The notes below the pieces were generated by a model. The model was not told the origin of the DNA. It searched no databases and saw only the letters and a program-made list of their open reading frames with translations. Source: Telopea speciosissima (taxonomy: Eukaryota; Streptophyta; Magnoliopsida; Proteales; Proteaceae). From it: 64,000 nt of DNA. Position numbers and translations under genes: made by a program. Below are positions 36,106-48,386 of the stretch, piece by piece (within the stretch, counting starts at the first letter, position 1; every line of letters begins with the position of its first letter). Where the stretch lies: NCBI RefSeq assembly GCF_018873765.1, contig NC_057918.1, positions 60,886,871 to 60,950,870 on the forward strand, read 5' to 3'.

Positions 36106-36963
36106 TGAAGAGTGTAGCGGAAGCGATAAGCAATGGACATACAATATAAAAATTTCAGTAACTCGGATCTAGATGAACATTGCCATTAAAGTAAATAGCT
36201 GGGAATGACGATTACTTAGCACACACTTATGGTATGTTCCTCCAAAGGAATGTAGCACTCGATGATGATCTCCGTTGATTGCTCCTGCTCCTAGGCCGTA
36301 ACCCAATTTAGAAGATGGAGAGACGCTCTCTTCATCACCTCAAGTGTAGAGGTAATAATGTATTGTGCACGCCTAAACTTCTCTTTCATACTTGGATTAC
36401 TGTAGAAGGTTACAATCTAACTGATACGATCATCCCGAGTGGTGTGATGTTAAAAGGTAGCCATTAAGTTATTCTTAAGTGCACAAAAGACAATCTTACC
36501 AAAAGTGTAACTTGAAAACCCTAGTGGTAGAGGAAAAACAATCTTAATCGATTCATCTGCAAGAGCTAGTACTATTCTCAGGTATGTGCGATCTCTTTTT
36601 CTATCTCCATCTCTATCTCGATCCATCAAGAGTTCTCTTTCTAATCATTCCAAATGAGGTCTCTAATCATTCTTTTTTAATTTTTTGAAAAAAAAAAAAT
36701 AGAAAAAGAAGAACAATGTTTGTAGGATCAATACAATAACTATGCATCTCAGAAATTTCATTTTTTTCTTGAAGTGAAGGAGTCTCATGACCCTTGAAAT
36801 ACTTTGGTAATTTATTGTTTTTTAATCATTTTTTTGTTTTAAATGAAAAGCATTGAATGTTGTAAAGGATGAAAGCATTAAAAAAGAATGATAAGATAGA
36901 GCAGTAGGATTAGAATCTCAGTTTGATCAATAGAAAGAAGATATTTCTTATGTAGATGAAAAC
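36106..36963. other. Non-coding spacer left of the MULE nest
   Basis: No gene found. It includes a (TCTATCTCCATC)-like pyrimidine stretch (36,597-36,625) and an A-rich run near 36,690. Confidence 0.4.
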
Positions 36964-37126
36964 AAGAGCAAATTACATGCAACCCTGATGTTTGAAATAA
37001 TAATAGAACATCCCTCGTAGTCTCAACATTTACATGGACCTCCCCTGGATGATTGTGGGGCTTACAAATATGCCCTTTTCAAAACTGTTAGTTAGATTTA
37101 AACATTAAAAATTACCATATTACCCC

Positions 37127-37372
37127 TCATTTTATATTTTTACCCATTTGCCCATACATTTCAAAATTCAATCCCATCTCCTCAACCTTCCATCTTTCCA
37201 ACCTCATCTTCCTCCATCTCACCTCTTTCTTCTCCGACGACGTGCATACATATCTTCCGGTCATCTCCGGTTCTTTTGCATGGCTTTTGGAAGATCCCTT
37301 GCTCTTAGACGATCCATGGTCCTTGTCCGATTTCTTCTTTTTGCGTAAGCTTTTGTGATCATCGCTCATCAC
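37127..37372 (-). pseudogene. Possible captured host-gene fragment, basic N-terminus
   Basis: A minus-strand frame begins MSDDHKSLRKKKKSDKDHG and continues SSKSKGSSKSHAKE before becoming unlikely as protein. Upstream (37,373-37,560) looks like a host 5' untranslated region and promoter. The Lys/Ser-rich start resembles nuclear proteins, but I do not recognise the gene. Its position just inside a MULE terminal repeat suggests capture. Confidence 0.4.
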
Positions 37373-39441
37373 AGATCGCAGAGCGCAGCAGAGAGGAAAT
37401 CGTAAGCCATGGGACAGGCCGATAGGGATTAATTGAAAAGGGAAAATTGATTACTCTCGTACGTAGTCTCGCCTTTCACTCTTCTGCGATCAAGTTTAAT
37501 TTTCTCATCTGTTAATAATCTCTTTCGTCCTCTTTCGGAAGACCTAAGTCAAGCGGGTAATTCCAGGGAAGCTTCCCATATATATATGGCAAATTGGCAA
37601 ATCAAATTCGCGATCTCTTGTAATTGAGGGACAAAACCATACCAGTCAATATCTTTCGTTTGAACATTGGACTAACTGGTTTCCCATTTCAATCAGTTCG
37701 AACATCTCCATTCAAGAATTGATATCCCAATTGTCTATTTGTCTTTGGGTAATTGAATTTGCCTTTCATAGAGATTGATTCACTAGCACAACTATTCATC
37801 AAGAAGGAAAACCCTTCTTAATCAACCAAACTATATCAGGTTTACTCCAGCCGATATAAGGAAACCTAGTGATGATCTTATTCAGTTAATCAATAAACTC
37901 TAATTTCTGCAACTGCATTTGGATCGCTTGCTCACTTAATTTGGGATTGATATTAAAAAGGAAAGCTTAAAACAGTGTTATGTTAAGAGAATTAAAGAAG
38001 AAGAAGAAAGAGCAAGACAGAGTGAGAAACAAAAAATGCTAAACGTTGTCTGGGATCTGCAATTTTATATTTTGGAGACTAATTCGTAGTTAACATTTAA
38101 AATTTGGGAAAATTACATACCCCTCCCCTGTACTTTGGCCTAATTATACGTTCCTCCCCTTGGTTTTCCCACCTTACATTCGATTCCCCTATAGTTTTCA
38201 AAAACTTACTAATTCCTCCCCTGCCGTTAGCATCTGTTTGTTATGTGCTGACATGGCGTAGTTAGATTTTTTATAATACCCAAACTAAACCTTGGCCATT
38301 GTGAGATTGTGAGATGACCCATTTACCCTTTTGATAAAAATAACAAGGGAAAGGGAGAAAGACACTTCCATTTCCAAACTTCATCTTCAACCTTTGAGCC
38401 GTGAAATCTCCGGTGACGATACACCCTACCATTGTCTGAGTTTGATGTTCTACGGCTAGAGAAGAAAGGCACGGAGAAGGTATGTGTGAAACCCTAACTT
38501 CCTCCTTTGATTTCAACCATTTTCGCTTTCGAACTCATTCTTCTTCTTTTGTGACCTAAAATTTCTTCCATAAACAGGTAGCTATGGCTAATGCTAGTTT
38601 GGAGAATGAGATGGGAAGTTAATTCCTCTTCTTCCATACACCGACAAGCTCGCCCTAATTCCTCTCCTTCAATCGATTTGAGGTATACCATACACTGGCT
38701 TGCCCTAATTCCTCTGTTGTACTCCATTTAGGGATTTTTTCATCGGTTTGTTGTTGATGTAATACATTGAGATTTCCTCTGTTTTTTGTTGATGTAATAC
38801 AACAAGAACTTGGGATTCATTGATTTAGATGAGCTAGTCTCTGCAATATAATAGGAGCTCCATGCATGGCCTGTTGAAACCAAAGCTTGTTAACCATGAT
38901 ATTGGCACGAGTAGGAAAAAGCCCACATTTCTTGTCATGAGAAATAAAAAATTGAGAGTGAAAAGGGTTCAAAATTAGTCAACCAAACCTATTGTATAAG
39001 TAACATTGCAAGGGAAGTGTTACTAATTAATAGAAAGCATATCAACAATGGGGCTTCAGCCACCCCACACCCACTCATTCAGTAAAATCAAATGTAACAT
39101 AAAGTTTCATGATGTATAGTGAAATGTCAAAAATGAATTGTGCTTGTCAATCCATACATACATATGAATAACTATGCAATAGGCTGAGGCATAGACCCAA
39201 GTTTTACATACTATAAATCTAAGAATTGTCATCAGATTTATTTGATATTTTGTTTAGCAGAAATCCTTAAGTGTATTAGTCTCTTAATTTTACACCTGGA
39301 TGTTATTTATTTAGATAATATTTTTAGCATGTTTTTAAATATCTGTTGACCCATATCATCAATGTTGATTTTTTTTCGTTTATGCACAACCCTAGTAATG
39401 GATGTAATATGCAATATTGAATTTACTTAGCAAGATAAATG

Positions 39442-42400
39442 GGCACAGAAGAAGGTTGATCCATATAGGTATGGCTGTCTAGACATGATCAGTGACATAT
39501 ATAATACAGTGCTTAAAGAAGTCCCTATGGGTCATTTAGTGAACTTCAAGATTAACTGTACACCCGACAAGTGATTGAAGTGAATGATGATTACACAATG
39601 TACAAGATGTTTTCACTGTGTAAAAAATATGCTTCATTGAATGTTCATGTCCATAGTCTTGATGTGAATGAAGAAGTTAATGAGAATTATACAGTCAATG
39701 GCTACAACAATTCGATAGTGAGCAGAGAAGAAAATGTTGAAGAGAATGAGGTTTATTCTGTAATAAATACAGATGTTCCAGTTAGAGGTCATGTTACTCA
39801 GCAAAATATGGTAAAGTGCACTCCTAGAAGAGGTGGTGTGGGTTGTAATTCAAAATGTACATCTGTAGGTACTCGTACTGGTACGGTTATTGCCCATGCT
39901 GCTTCTACTGCTAATGCTAATGTTGGTACAAGAGAAAAGGATACTAGAAGTTCAGCCATGGGAAAGGCTACTAGACCAACTGCTACTACAAGATCCAGTG
40001 GCAAATCAATTGGTGAGAAAGCCAAGACTAATTCTGATGCCTTTGCTAGAGAGAGAGAGTAGTAGCAAATCAGATGTCACGCCCCCATCCCAGACAAGAG
40101 ATAAAATACATTATAAGGGGTGACTAGGATGACGCGTGTCATCCTACTAAGCTGTCAGGATCACTAACACAGTGTCCCAACGCACAGTCATAATCAATAT
40201 TAAAATAATATAATATCAGAGTGCGAAAAGGAGAATATTACATTCCAAAAGATCAATAGTTTTGCGAAAGCGTATAAAATCAAATAGTTACAAGATGATC
40301 AAATCCTAGATGATAAATACTGTAATTAATCCATTTTCCATTACCATCTAATAACTATCAACAAGGGTATAATAGTAAATGTTTATACATGGGCTTTAAG
40401 CCCTAAAATAATCAGAAAAGGGACTAAGTCCCAAGTATCCTCACGCCGTAGGCGCAATCATCACAAGGACACCCGTTGCCATGTTCCTCTAACACAGCTT
40501 TCGGCTCCTCCATACTTGCATCATAATCTAAAAAAAGTGTGTACACGAGGGGGTTAGCTCCACTGAGCCAGTAAAGGGATGGGGATGCACAAACACACAA
40601 TTCACATAATCCAATGATGCATGCATATGTTAAATAAATTTTTCACCTAACATCACAACTAAGTCAGAGGTATATGCTACTGTGACAACTCGGGAAACAC
40701 TGTGGGTCACTTAACTTATCGTCACAATGAACCTCAATTGTCACCAGGGGGCCTACGCCAGTCGAAGCTACCAAAATCACCCAGGGGCAGACCCCGATAA
40801 CCAATACTACCATGACTGGCCTCTCCCACCTCCACAGAATCCGGTGTACTAATTACTCAATACCTAAAACCCTGTTGGTAAGGGTCGTAGCATAAGGGTG
40901 CAGGTCCTAGCCACAGATATACTACATGTAATTCCTATCGTCCCAAGAGGTAATCCGGACGCATCAACTTTTCATCTGATTTAGTGCCCGGTTACCAGCA
41001 CGGCACGGCGCATACAGTTCAATATGGCATTCAATCAAACTATTATATATAGTCTGGGGTTCCAGCACCGGCATTCACCGACACCGTAACCCAATAAGAA
41101 AAGGAAAGCAACTATAACATCAATATGTCATCTCCATTAAAAGTATGCAAAATGCACAAGCATACCTAATAAGATATACTACTAGCTTGATACATGTATA
41201 TTTAATGATAGCAAGCCCAAACAAGACCAAACCCTCTCACAGTATATGTTATGCCCCGATGTTACAAGTTGTAGCTGCGATTAAGTAACACGTCACAAGA
41301 TGGGAATTTAAACCTAAAAAAAGAGTGAGAATAAGGTTAAATAAGTAAAGGGAAGGATCCCCAAAAGGTATCCCATAAATCATTTAAGCATAAGGTTTCA
41401 GAGGCAGGGTGGTTTTATAGGTGGTCTCATGCCCAATTCTTACAATCACATGTAAATCCTAGCTAACCAGGGGCTTAGGAAGGTCTCTGCCAAGGGTGGT
41501 TTGTCTTAGAACATGAAACCGCACCTATAACCGACTTTAATAGAGGCTTATTCAAGGGGTGGTTGCAAGGGTGGTTTCTCGTAGGTCTTGAAACCGCATG
41601 TAAAACCACATACCTGTAGAACCAAAAATTGAAAGGTTTTTCACCAGGGGTTCCTTTCCCAAGGGGTTTAAAGGTAAGGAGGGTTCAAGAAAGCTTCCTC
41701 CTAGGTCCAGTAGGGTCCTAAGACCTCATTAGGTCCATGTATCCCAAGGATTCAAGAGGGAAAGCAAAGAGAACCTAATTTAGGGCATAATAGGGTAGAA
41801 ACCCTAAGTCTTTCAATTGGAATGAGATTGAGAGCTTTAGAGCAAGCCATGGAGTAAAATAACTCCACAATAACCAAGGCTTAGAGGTTCCATCGATTCC
41901 TTGGGTTTCAAGAGAACCCTAGGTCAAGTCTTTCCCATTTTCCAAACCCCAAAACCCAAAATAGAAGAAGAGAGGTGGGTTTTAATGGCTTACCTACCCC
42001 AAGGAAGTGGTGCTCCACGTTGAGGGCTCCAAGAAGTGATCTTCAAGCCTCCAACCAAGATTCTCCACCCTTCTTCCTCCTTTTCTCCTTCCTTCTTTCT
42101 TCTTTCCTTCTTTCCTTCTTTCTTCTTTCTTCTTTCTCCTTTCTCTTCTGTTTCTCTCCTCCACGATTTAGGTTAGATGGGAGAAGTAAAGAGAAATGAA
42201 TGTTTTTTCCCCTTTAGTCTTATTTATAGAAAATGGGCCTTGGGTTCTTTAAGTTAAATGGGTCAAGAGCCAAATGGGTCGATCCAAGTTAAATGGGTCA
42301 ACCCATTAGTTCTAAATAGAAAAGAAATCTATCAAAGGGGGTCTATTAAAGGGTGGGGTCCACGTAATAATAGAACACAAGTCCCTCACACGTTTCCCGA

Positions 42401-45290
42401 GGTAAGTGGGACCCACAAATAAAATTTTTTCAACTCAATTAAAATAGTCCAGGCGGTCCAAACCTTGACCCGTACTTCGAGGACATCGAGGAAAAGGATA
42501 AGTAAATAAAATTAGAGGCTAGAACTTACTTTTTCCTTGTCATAGTTTGTCTCCAATGACCCCGAATAGTTTCCTCACAGGCAAACCCATACTGTGGTCA
42601 ATAATTTTGTAACTGGGTTTGACCACCAGTGAGAACAGCTCACCAGCATATGTGGCAGTGGTAACTACATGTCACGGGAAAGAAATAATAATTAATTATG
42701 ATCTGGGGTGCGGGTATAACATCAGATGCATCTGCAACTCATGGCAATTCTGGTGACACTTCACCCTTTGCAATAATTGGAAGCTTGGGCATTGCAACCA
42801 GTAGGGAGACACCTAATGGTACAAGAACCAGGGCAGCTAGCAAGAGTTATGGAGAATGTGAACCAATAGAAAATGCAACTGGTGAAGACACTACTGATGA
42901 TGAATGGGTCTATAAAAGTGAGGATGAGAGAGTTGATGTGAATGATAATAGTGGAAGTGATAGTGAGTATGAAGAAGAAGCTGATGTGCTTGATGTGGAA
43001 GGATAAACAAGTGAGGATAGGGTTATGGATGAGAAGGATGAGTTGTCTGACTATAATCTTGATGAGTCCCATGGATACAAACTTCAAGGTGATGATGGTT
43101 TTGATAAAAGAGAAAGAATAACTTTAGAGGTTGGTTTGGTGTATTATGATGTGAATCATTTCAAAAAATTACTTTATGAATATATGGTTCAAGAGGGTTT
43201 TCAGCTTTTAAAACAAAAAAATGAGAAGTCAAGAGTCACAACAAGATGTGCAGGTAATGGTTGTACTTGAAGAATTCATGCTTCTCCAGATGGTGATGGT
43301 AAGGCATATATGATTAAGACTCTTAACCCACAACATCCATGTGTCAGAGATTAAAAAAAAATCAATGTTTCATACAAGTGGGTTGCTGAGAAACTCTATG
43401 AAGAGCTCAAGGCTGACCTAAGAATGTCAAGAGAAGCCATGTTAGCTATTTTTCTAAAAAGATTTGGACTTCAAGTTTCATACATGAAGCTGTGGAGGGC
43501 ACGCAAGGTTGCCCATGAATGGAATGAAGGTAATCATGTAGAGTCTTATGCAATGTTACCTAGCTATGCAAGGCTGGTTGTGCAAACAAATCCTGGTAGC
43601 ATGTTCATACTTCAATATGAGGACAGACAAGTGGATATGTCAACTAATCCAGTCTTCAAGAGATGTTTTGAATGTTACAAAACATGTAGAGATGGTTTTG
43701 TGAATGGTTGTAGAAAGTTTGTTGAACTTGATGGCTGCCACCTTAAGGGTAGATTTGGAGGGGTGTTGTTATCAGCTATAGCAGTTGATGGGAACAACTC
43801 CATATTCCCACTTGCATTTGGAGTGGTAGAAATTGAAAACAAATCCAGTTGGAGTTTTTTTTTGGATTGTTTGCATGATGCTCTAGGGGATGCAAGTGAT
43901 AACAACACATTGACTTTTATGTCAGAGAACCAGAAGGTATGCCGGCCTGATTTAGTATGTTATAATTATTTTGTGAAAATTTATAAGTTTTGAATTGATA
44001 TAATTTAAGTGGTATTTAATTTCTATGTTGTGCATTTGATTTATATAGGGATTGGCAAAGATTATTGATGAACTCTTCCCGTATTCTAATATTAGATGTT
44101 GCAGTAGACATCTATACCAGAACTTCAAGGCAAAGTTCCCTGGATCTATATTGAGAAGATATTATTGGGCAGTTTCTGAAACATCTACTTTGGTGCTATT
44201 TCAAAAGGCAATGGATACCATTAAATCCATTGACAATGCAGCCTATGAATGGTTGAATAGGAAATCACATACATTATGGTCTAGGCATGCATTTGATTTG
44301 AGATGTAAGAATGATTTTATTACAAACAATCTCACTGAGAGTTTTAACAATTGGGTTGGATCTTTGAAGAGCAAGCCAGTATTGAATTTACTTGACTCCT
44401 TCAGGATGAAGGTGATGGAGAGATTATACAATAGGTACCAAAAGGGTTGCCCATATGAAAGTATAATCACCCCTAAGGTGTTGCACAAAACAGCAACTAT
44501 TAAAGAACAGTCCATACATTGCCATGTCTTTGTATCTTCTCCATATGAATTTGAAGTTGCAGAAAACTTTGTCAAAAAGTTTGTGGTTAATTTGAAAAAG
44601 AGACGTTGTATATGTAGAGTATGGGAGTCTAATGGGGTGCCATGTAAGCATGCAGCTGCAGCAATCTCATACAAGAGAGGGATTGTTGAAGATTACTGTG
44701 ATGAATGTTACAGTAAGCAGAGGTACTTGGTGACATATGAGAATATGATCCATCCCCTCCCAAATATATAAGATTTGAGTAAAGAAGGTCCAGCAGGTGT
44801 TGTGCAGCCTCCAAAACTGAAGAGATTACGATGTAGACCTCATAAGAACAAGAGGAGGGAACCTGATGAGGGAGCTCTTGCAGATTTTAGAAAGAGAAGT
44901 AGGACTGTCAGATGTGATAGTTATAAAGGACTTGGACATAACAAGAGGAGATGTGAGAGAGCTCCAGTCAAGGAGAAGGGGGCATCTTCTTCTACTACTT
45001 CAAGGTCCAAAAAGGTAATTCCCTCAATTATTTTTTTACATTTGTTATATGTAGTATAACTATATTGTAACTTTAATCTTTCATGTAAGCTCATTCTAAC
45101 TTTATTTTTGTTTTATTTTTATGAAACAGAAGAAAAGAAATGAGTAAGAAGATGAGGTGCGCATGTCACAGATTGTAACTAGATCACAAGCTTCTACTAC
45201 TGCTACAACTGAGACTCCACAAGACAGGATTATATCCCAATTGGCAGCTAAATGGGCAAAAAGAAAAACAAACAACAAAAAGTAGCTGAG
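39442..45290 (+). pseudogene. mudrA-like MULE transposase (broken)
   Basis: Parts in order: N-terminal domain (GCLDMISDIYNTVLKEVPMGHLVNFK, then NDDYTMYKMFSLCKKY) 39,442-40,060; acidic linker 42,727-43,005; MuDR DNA-binding region (EVGLVYYDVNHFKKLLYEY) 43,025-43,270; MULE core (VELDGCHLKGRFGG with first catalytic Asp; FPLAFGVVEIENKSSW) 43,424-43,936; intron 43,937-44,048; C-terminal part 44,049-45,015 with CCSRHLYQNF and the SWIM finger CICRVWESNGVPCKHAAA; then a basic tail with CDSYKGLGHNKRRC. Damage: solo LTR insertion after 40,074, a phase change in the GA run just before it, stops near 39,570, 43,268 and 43,353, and the second catalytic Asp replaced by Glu (SENQK, usual SDRQK). It would cut and rejoin the MULE ends; now inactive. 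Confidence 0.85.
40075..42721 (-). repeat. Solo LTR inserted in the MULE transposase
   Basis: 2,647 bp starting TGTCACGCCCCC and ending GGTATAACA on the plus strand (complement TGTTATACCCGCACC...GGGGGCGTGACA), with the perfect 5-bp target duplication TCAGA (40,070-40,074 and 42,722-42,726). No gag, pol, primer site or second LTR, hence a solo LTR left by recombination. A CTATAAATAAG box on the minus strand (complement of about 42,222-42,232) suggests the orientation. It includes a long CTT/TTCC pyrimidine tract (42,068-42,160). Confidence 0.9.
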
Positions 45291-46034
45291 CAGCTTGGAA
45301 ACTTTAAAGGGAAGCAAGTGTCAGATGGTGTTGGCTGCAAACTTGGATTTTTTTTTTTATCTTTTATGAGTGTTATGAACTTGTTTTGTAATATTGACCC
45401 AGGTTGTATATGGGTCTTCAAACAATGTCATGTATTTTGAAGTTTTAGTACTTTGTGGATGTAGGTTGATGGGAACTGTAAAGGACTTGGACATAACAAG
45501 AGGAGATGTGAGAGAGCTCCAGTCAAGGAGAAGGGGGCATCTTCTTCTACTACTTCAAGGTCCAGAAAGGTAATTCCCTCAATTATTTTTTTACATCTGT
45601 TATATGTAGTGTAACTATATTGTAACTTTAATCTTTCATGTAAGCTCATTCTAACTTTGTTTTTGTTTTATTTTTATGAAACAGAAGAAAAGAAATGAGT
45701 AAGAAGATGAGGTGCGCATGTCACAGATTGTAACTAGATCACAAGTTTCTACTACTGCTACAGCTGAGACTCCACAAGACAGGATTAGATCCCAATTGAC
45801 AGCTAAATGGGCGAAGAGAAAAACAAGCAACAAAAAGTAGCTGAGTAGTTTGAAAACTTTAAAGGGAAGCAAGTGTCAGATGATGTTGGCTGCAGACTTG
45901 GATTTTTTTTTTTATCTTTTATGAGTGTTATGAACTTGTTTTATAATATTGACCCAGGTTGTATATGGGTCTTCAAACAATGTCATGTATTTTGAAGTTT
46001 TAGTGCTTTGTGGATGTAGGTTGATGGGAACAAT
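44925..46034 (+). repeat. 555-bp tandem duplication at the transposase 3' end
   Basis: 44,925-45,479 is repeated at 45,480-46,034 with very few differences. The unit covers the last knuckle-like exon, an intron (GTAATTCCC...GAAACAG) and the final exon with its 3' flank. The second unit cannot extend the protein in any obvious way. Confidence 0.9.
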
Positions 46035-46170
46035 TTTAGGATGTTTGAAAGTTTTAGTGTTTGATGGTGGAATTATGTGGAACGTATGTAATGTTGTGTG
46101 GTTGATTTGATGTTACTTATTATGGATCCCCATATGGTTTTTATTCGTTTTACTATTATCCTTGCATACA

Positions 46171-46400
46171 GGTTGTAAATTTTGTCTTGTTTTAGGGGAG
46201 ATGTTGCCCATATGATTTTTATTAGATGTTTACATATTATCCTTGCATATAGGTTGTAAATTTGTCCTGTTTTAAGGGAGATGCTGCCCATTTGGAACTA
46301 GGACAACTTCACATATGATCAGGTCCATACAAGTTGTCAATTTTTGTCATGTTTTAGTGGAGATGCTGCCCATTTGGAACTAGGACAACTTTACAAATTC
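46171..46400. repeat. Degenerate ~80-bp tandem repeats
   Basis: Three imperfect units begin near 46,171, 46,252 and 46,329, sharing [AG]GTTGT.AATTTT.GTC.TGTTTTA and GGAGATG.TGCCCAT; the last two also share TTTGGAACTAGGACAACTT. They lie between the convergent transposase and GRF frames. Confidence 0.8.
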
Positions 46401-46559
46401 ACAGTCCCTTTTACCTACTAAAAAATGGAAAATGTTGCCACTTTGAAGATTGGAACAGACCATAACAAACACAACAACTAAAAAAAATTGTTCATTTCAT
46501 TGCTAAATAGTACTTGATTACAATACTTCATCAACTCATCTTTCGCAATTTTTTAACAA

Positions 46560-46979
46560 TAAAGGCTAAAACAACTACAACAACAAAGAAAAATAAAACT
46601 TGCCCAACAAGCTACCCCCGACCTAGTCTAACATCCATCTGCCCTTGTCTAAGCTCCATCTGCCCTAATCTGAGTTTCAAACTGGACATCTCTTCCACCA
46701 CATTTGGAGGACTGGGGTTTGGTATTCTTTGCATCTCTTCATTCAACACCATCCTATCACCAGTTATCTGTTCATTATATGGATCATACTGGGAGAAAAA
46801 TCTGCACTTGTCCTGTTTATTCTTCGCTGCACAAACACAATAAAATTTGTCCGGATTCTGCTTAGATTCAGATTTTTTACTTCTGCTCTAAACCCACAAC
46901 AACACTTCATGTTTTTGAACTTCAATCCAGGATGGTTGCTGTCATTCACACTGGATGTAGACATTGGATCTGCAAACAA
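46560..46979 (-). pseudogene. GRF-type zinc-finger ORF of the MULE (frameshifted)
   Basis: The minus-strand start MSTSSVNDSNHPGLKFKNMK is followed by CCCGFRAEVK. After a frameshift near 46,860 come NPDKFYCVCAAKNKQDKC and RFFSQYDPYNEQ, then a coiled-coil-like tail (LKLRLGQMELRQGQMDVRLG). The Cys-x-Cys-Gly ... Phe-Tyr-Cys ... Cys-x-Phe-Phe spacing is that of a GRF zinc finger, a nucleic-acid-binding fold. It is convergent with the transposase, like a second MULE gene. Whether it serves transposition or was captured is unknown. Confidence 0.65.
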
Positions 46980-47138
46980 GAAACTAGGTTAGTTGGTTTT
47001 AGGGAATCTATTAATCTGATCCAAACCGAGTTTAATTTACATGGATATAAAAGCACAGTTTATAAATAAACTGGATCAGCCAACTCTATTTTGCTAAATC
47101 AACATATGGTATTACAATCTACATACATTCTACCCTAA

Positions 47139-47316
47139 TTCGGTTTACAACCTACATACATTCAATCCTAATTCGTTTGAGCATGATTTTGCCCTAATTC
47201 GGATTACAACCTACATACATTCAGCCCTAATTCGTTTGAACATGATTTTGCCCTAATTCGGATTACAACCTGTATACATTCTACCCTAATTCGTTTGAAC
47301 ATGATTTTGCCCTAAT
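47139..47316. repeat. 59-bp tandem repeat, three units
   Basis: Units start at 47,139, 47,198 and 47,257 (TTCGG.TTACAACCT..ATACATTC, then TCGTTTGA.CATGATTTTGCC). They lie in the right subterminal region of the MULE, where transposase-binding repeats are common. Confidence 0.88.
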
Positions 47317-48276
47317 TTTTTGAACATAGGGGTGGGATTGAAAGCTATTTTGCTAAATGAGCATATGGTATTACACTATGAGTATGAAATGAAAAAAGAA
47401 GAAGCAATTACCCTTCGTCGGAGATGGAGATGTTTGGAGGTGACTGTCGTTGGAGATGCTTGAAGGTTGTTGTCACTGGATAAGCTTGGAGGTGGGTGGA
47501 AATGAAAGCCCTAATCGATTTTAGAGATGATGAAAAGGGTAGAATTGGAAATGCCATTTCAATTTGTTAGTAAAGGGTAAAATAGTCTTTTCAAATCATT
47601 AACTAACAGCACCCTAACACCATCAGCAATAAGGGGTCAAAATGTAAGGTGGGAAAACCAAGGGGAGGAACGTGTAATTAGGCCGAAGTATAGGGGAGGG
47701 GTATGTAATATTCAAACCATAACCAGTTGCCTCTAAGCTGTAGGGGAAGGATTGAACAAGGGTGCGACTGGGTGGGGGAAAGGAGCCGTGGAGTTGTAGG
47801 CGAGGGTGGGATGGAGGCAAGAAGCTGTAGGGGGAGGGTAGAGAGGAGAGGGAAAGGAGAGGGAAAAGGAAGCTGCAGCCGCAATCAGTGAGGAAGGGGA
47901 GTGGGAGTGGGAGAGGGAGAGCCAAAGGTGGAAGGAGAGGGAGCCGGAGAGGGAAAAGAAGAGGAGAAGGTGGGAAGAGGGAGATGGAGAGAGGTGAAAG
48001 TTCAAAAAAACCATCCATAAAAAAAACTTAGTGACAAAACCATTAAAGGTAAAAATGAAAATAAAATAAGATTAACCCTTTAGATTTTATGTAAATGTTG
48101 AAATTATGGGAGGTGTTATGTTATTATTTCAAACACCAGGGATGCATATAATTTGCTCTTACATGTCTCTGCCACAGAGAATGGATCATTGCACGTACAT
48201 AACTAGTGTACGGGGAGTGTACGGGGACAAAATGGTTTGAAAATATTTTTAAATAATATTAACGGGAGGATGTTCC

Positions 48277-48386
48277 CTGTGCCGCAGCACAGGCTGCGCC
48301 CAAACACATGGGCCTGTCACTCAAGCGGGTAGGGTGCTCATTAGGCCCACCCATGTGCCTGGGCATAGCCCTGCGCTGCGGCACAG
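48277..48386. mobile_element. MITE (hairpin type) in the C4H-2 upstream region
   Basis: 110 bp folding on itself almost completely: CTGTGCCGCAGC.CAGG at the left pairs with CCTGCGCTGCGGCACAG at the right, and CACATGGGCCT with AGGCCCACCCATGTG. It ends 54 bp before the TATA box of C4H-2 and is absent from C4H-1. Confidence 0.75.

Larger units (their letters stand above)
38106..47716 (+). mobile_element. Large MULE with mudrA-type transposase
   Basis: Inverted terminal repeats of at least 110 bp (38,106-38,230; 47,565-47,716) share ATTACATACCCCTCCCCT, GGCCTAATTA, ACGTTCCTCCCCTTGG and TTTTCCCACCTTACATT. Between them are a transposase gene (plus strand), a convergent GRF-zinc-finger frame (minus strand), a 555-bp duplication, short tandem repeats and an inserted solo LTR. 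Without the solo LTR the element is about 7 kb. It sits directly upstream of C4H-2. The target duplication is not found. Confidence 0.85.
36964..48160. mobile_element. Outer MULE-like element enclosing a second MULE
   Basis: Inverted arms of about 150-190 bp: left from 36,964 (AAGAGCAAATTACATGCAAC, TGTTTGAAATAATAA, CTCAACATTTACATG) and right, complement, from 48,160 (AAGAGCAAATTATATGCATC, TGTTTGAAATAATAA, TTCAACATTTACAT). Termini resemble those of the other MULEs here (…AATTACAT..CCC). Within them 37,150-38,105 and 47,717-47,985 are element-specific or captured sequence, and 38,106-47,716 is a second MULE. No 9-bp target duplication is recovered, so its insertion history is uncertain. Confidence 0.65.

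Noticed and set aside
47623-48018. Minus-strand frame rich in Leu, Pro and Ser (131 residues)
   Set aside because: Product of a G/A-rich low-complexity stretch that spans the MULE terminal repeat; no domain and no start context.
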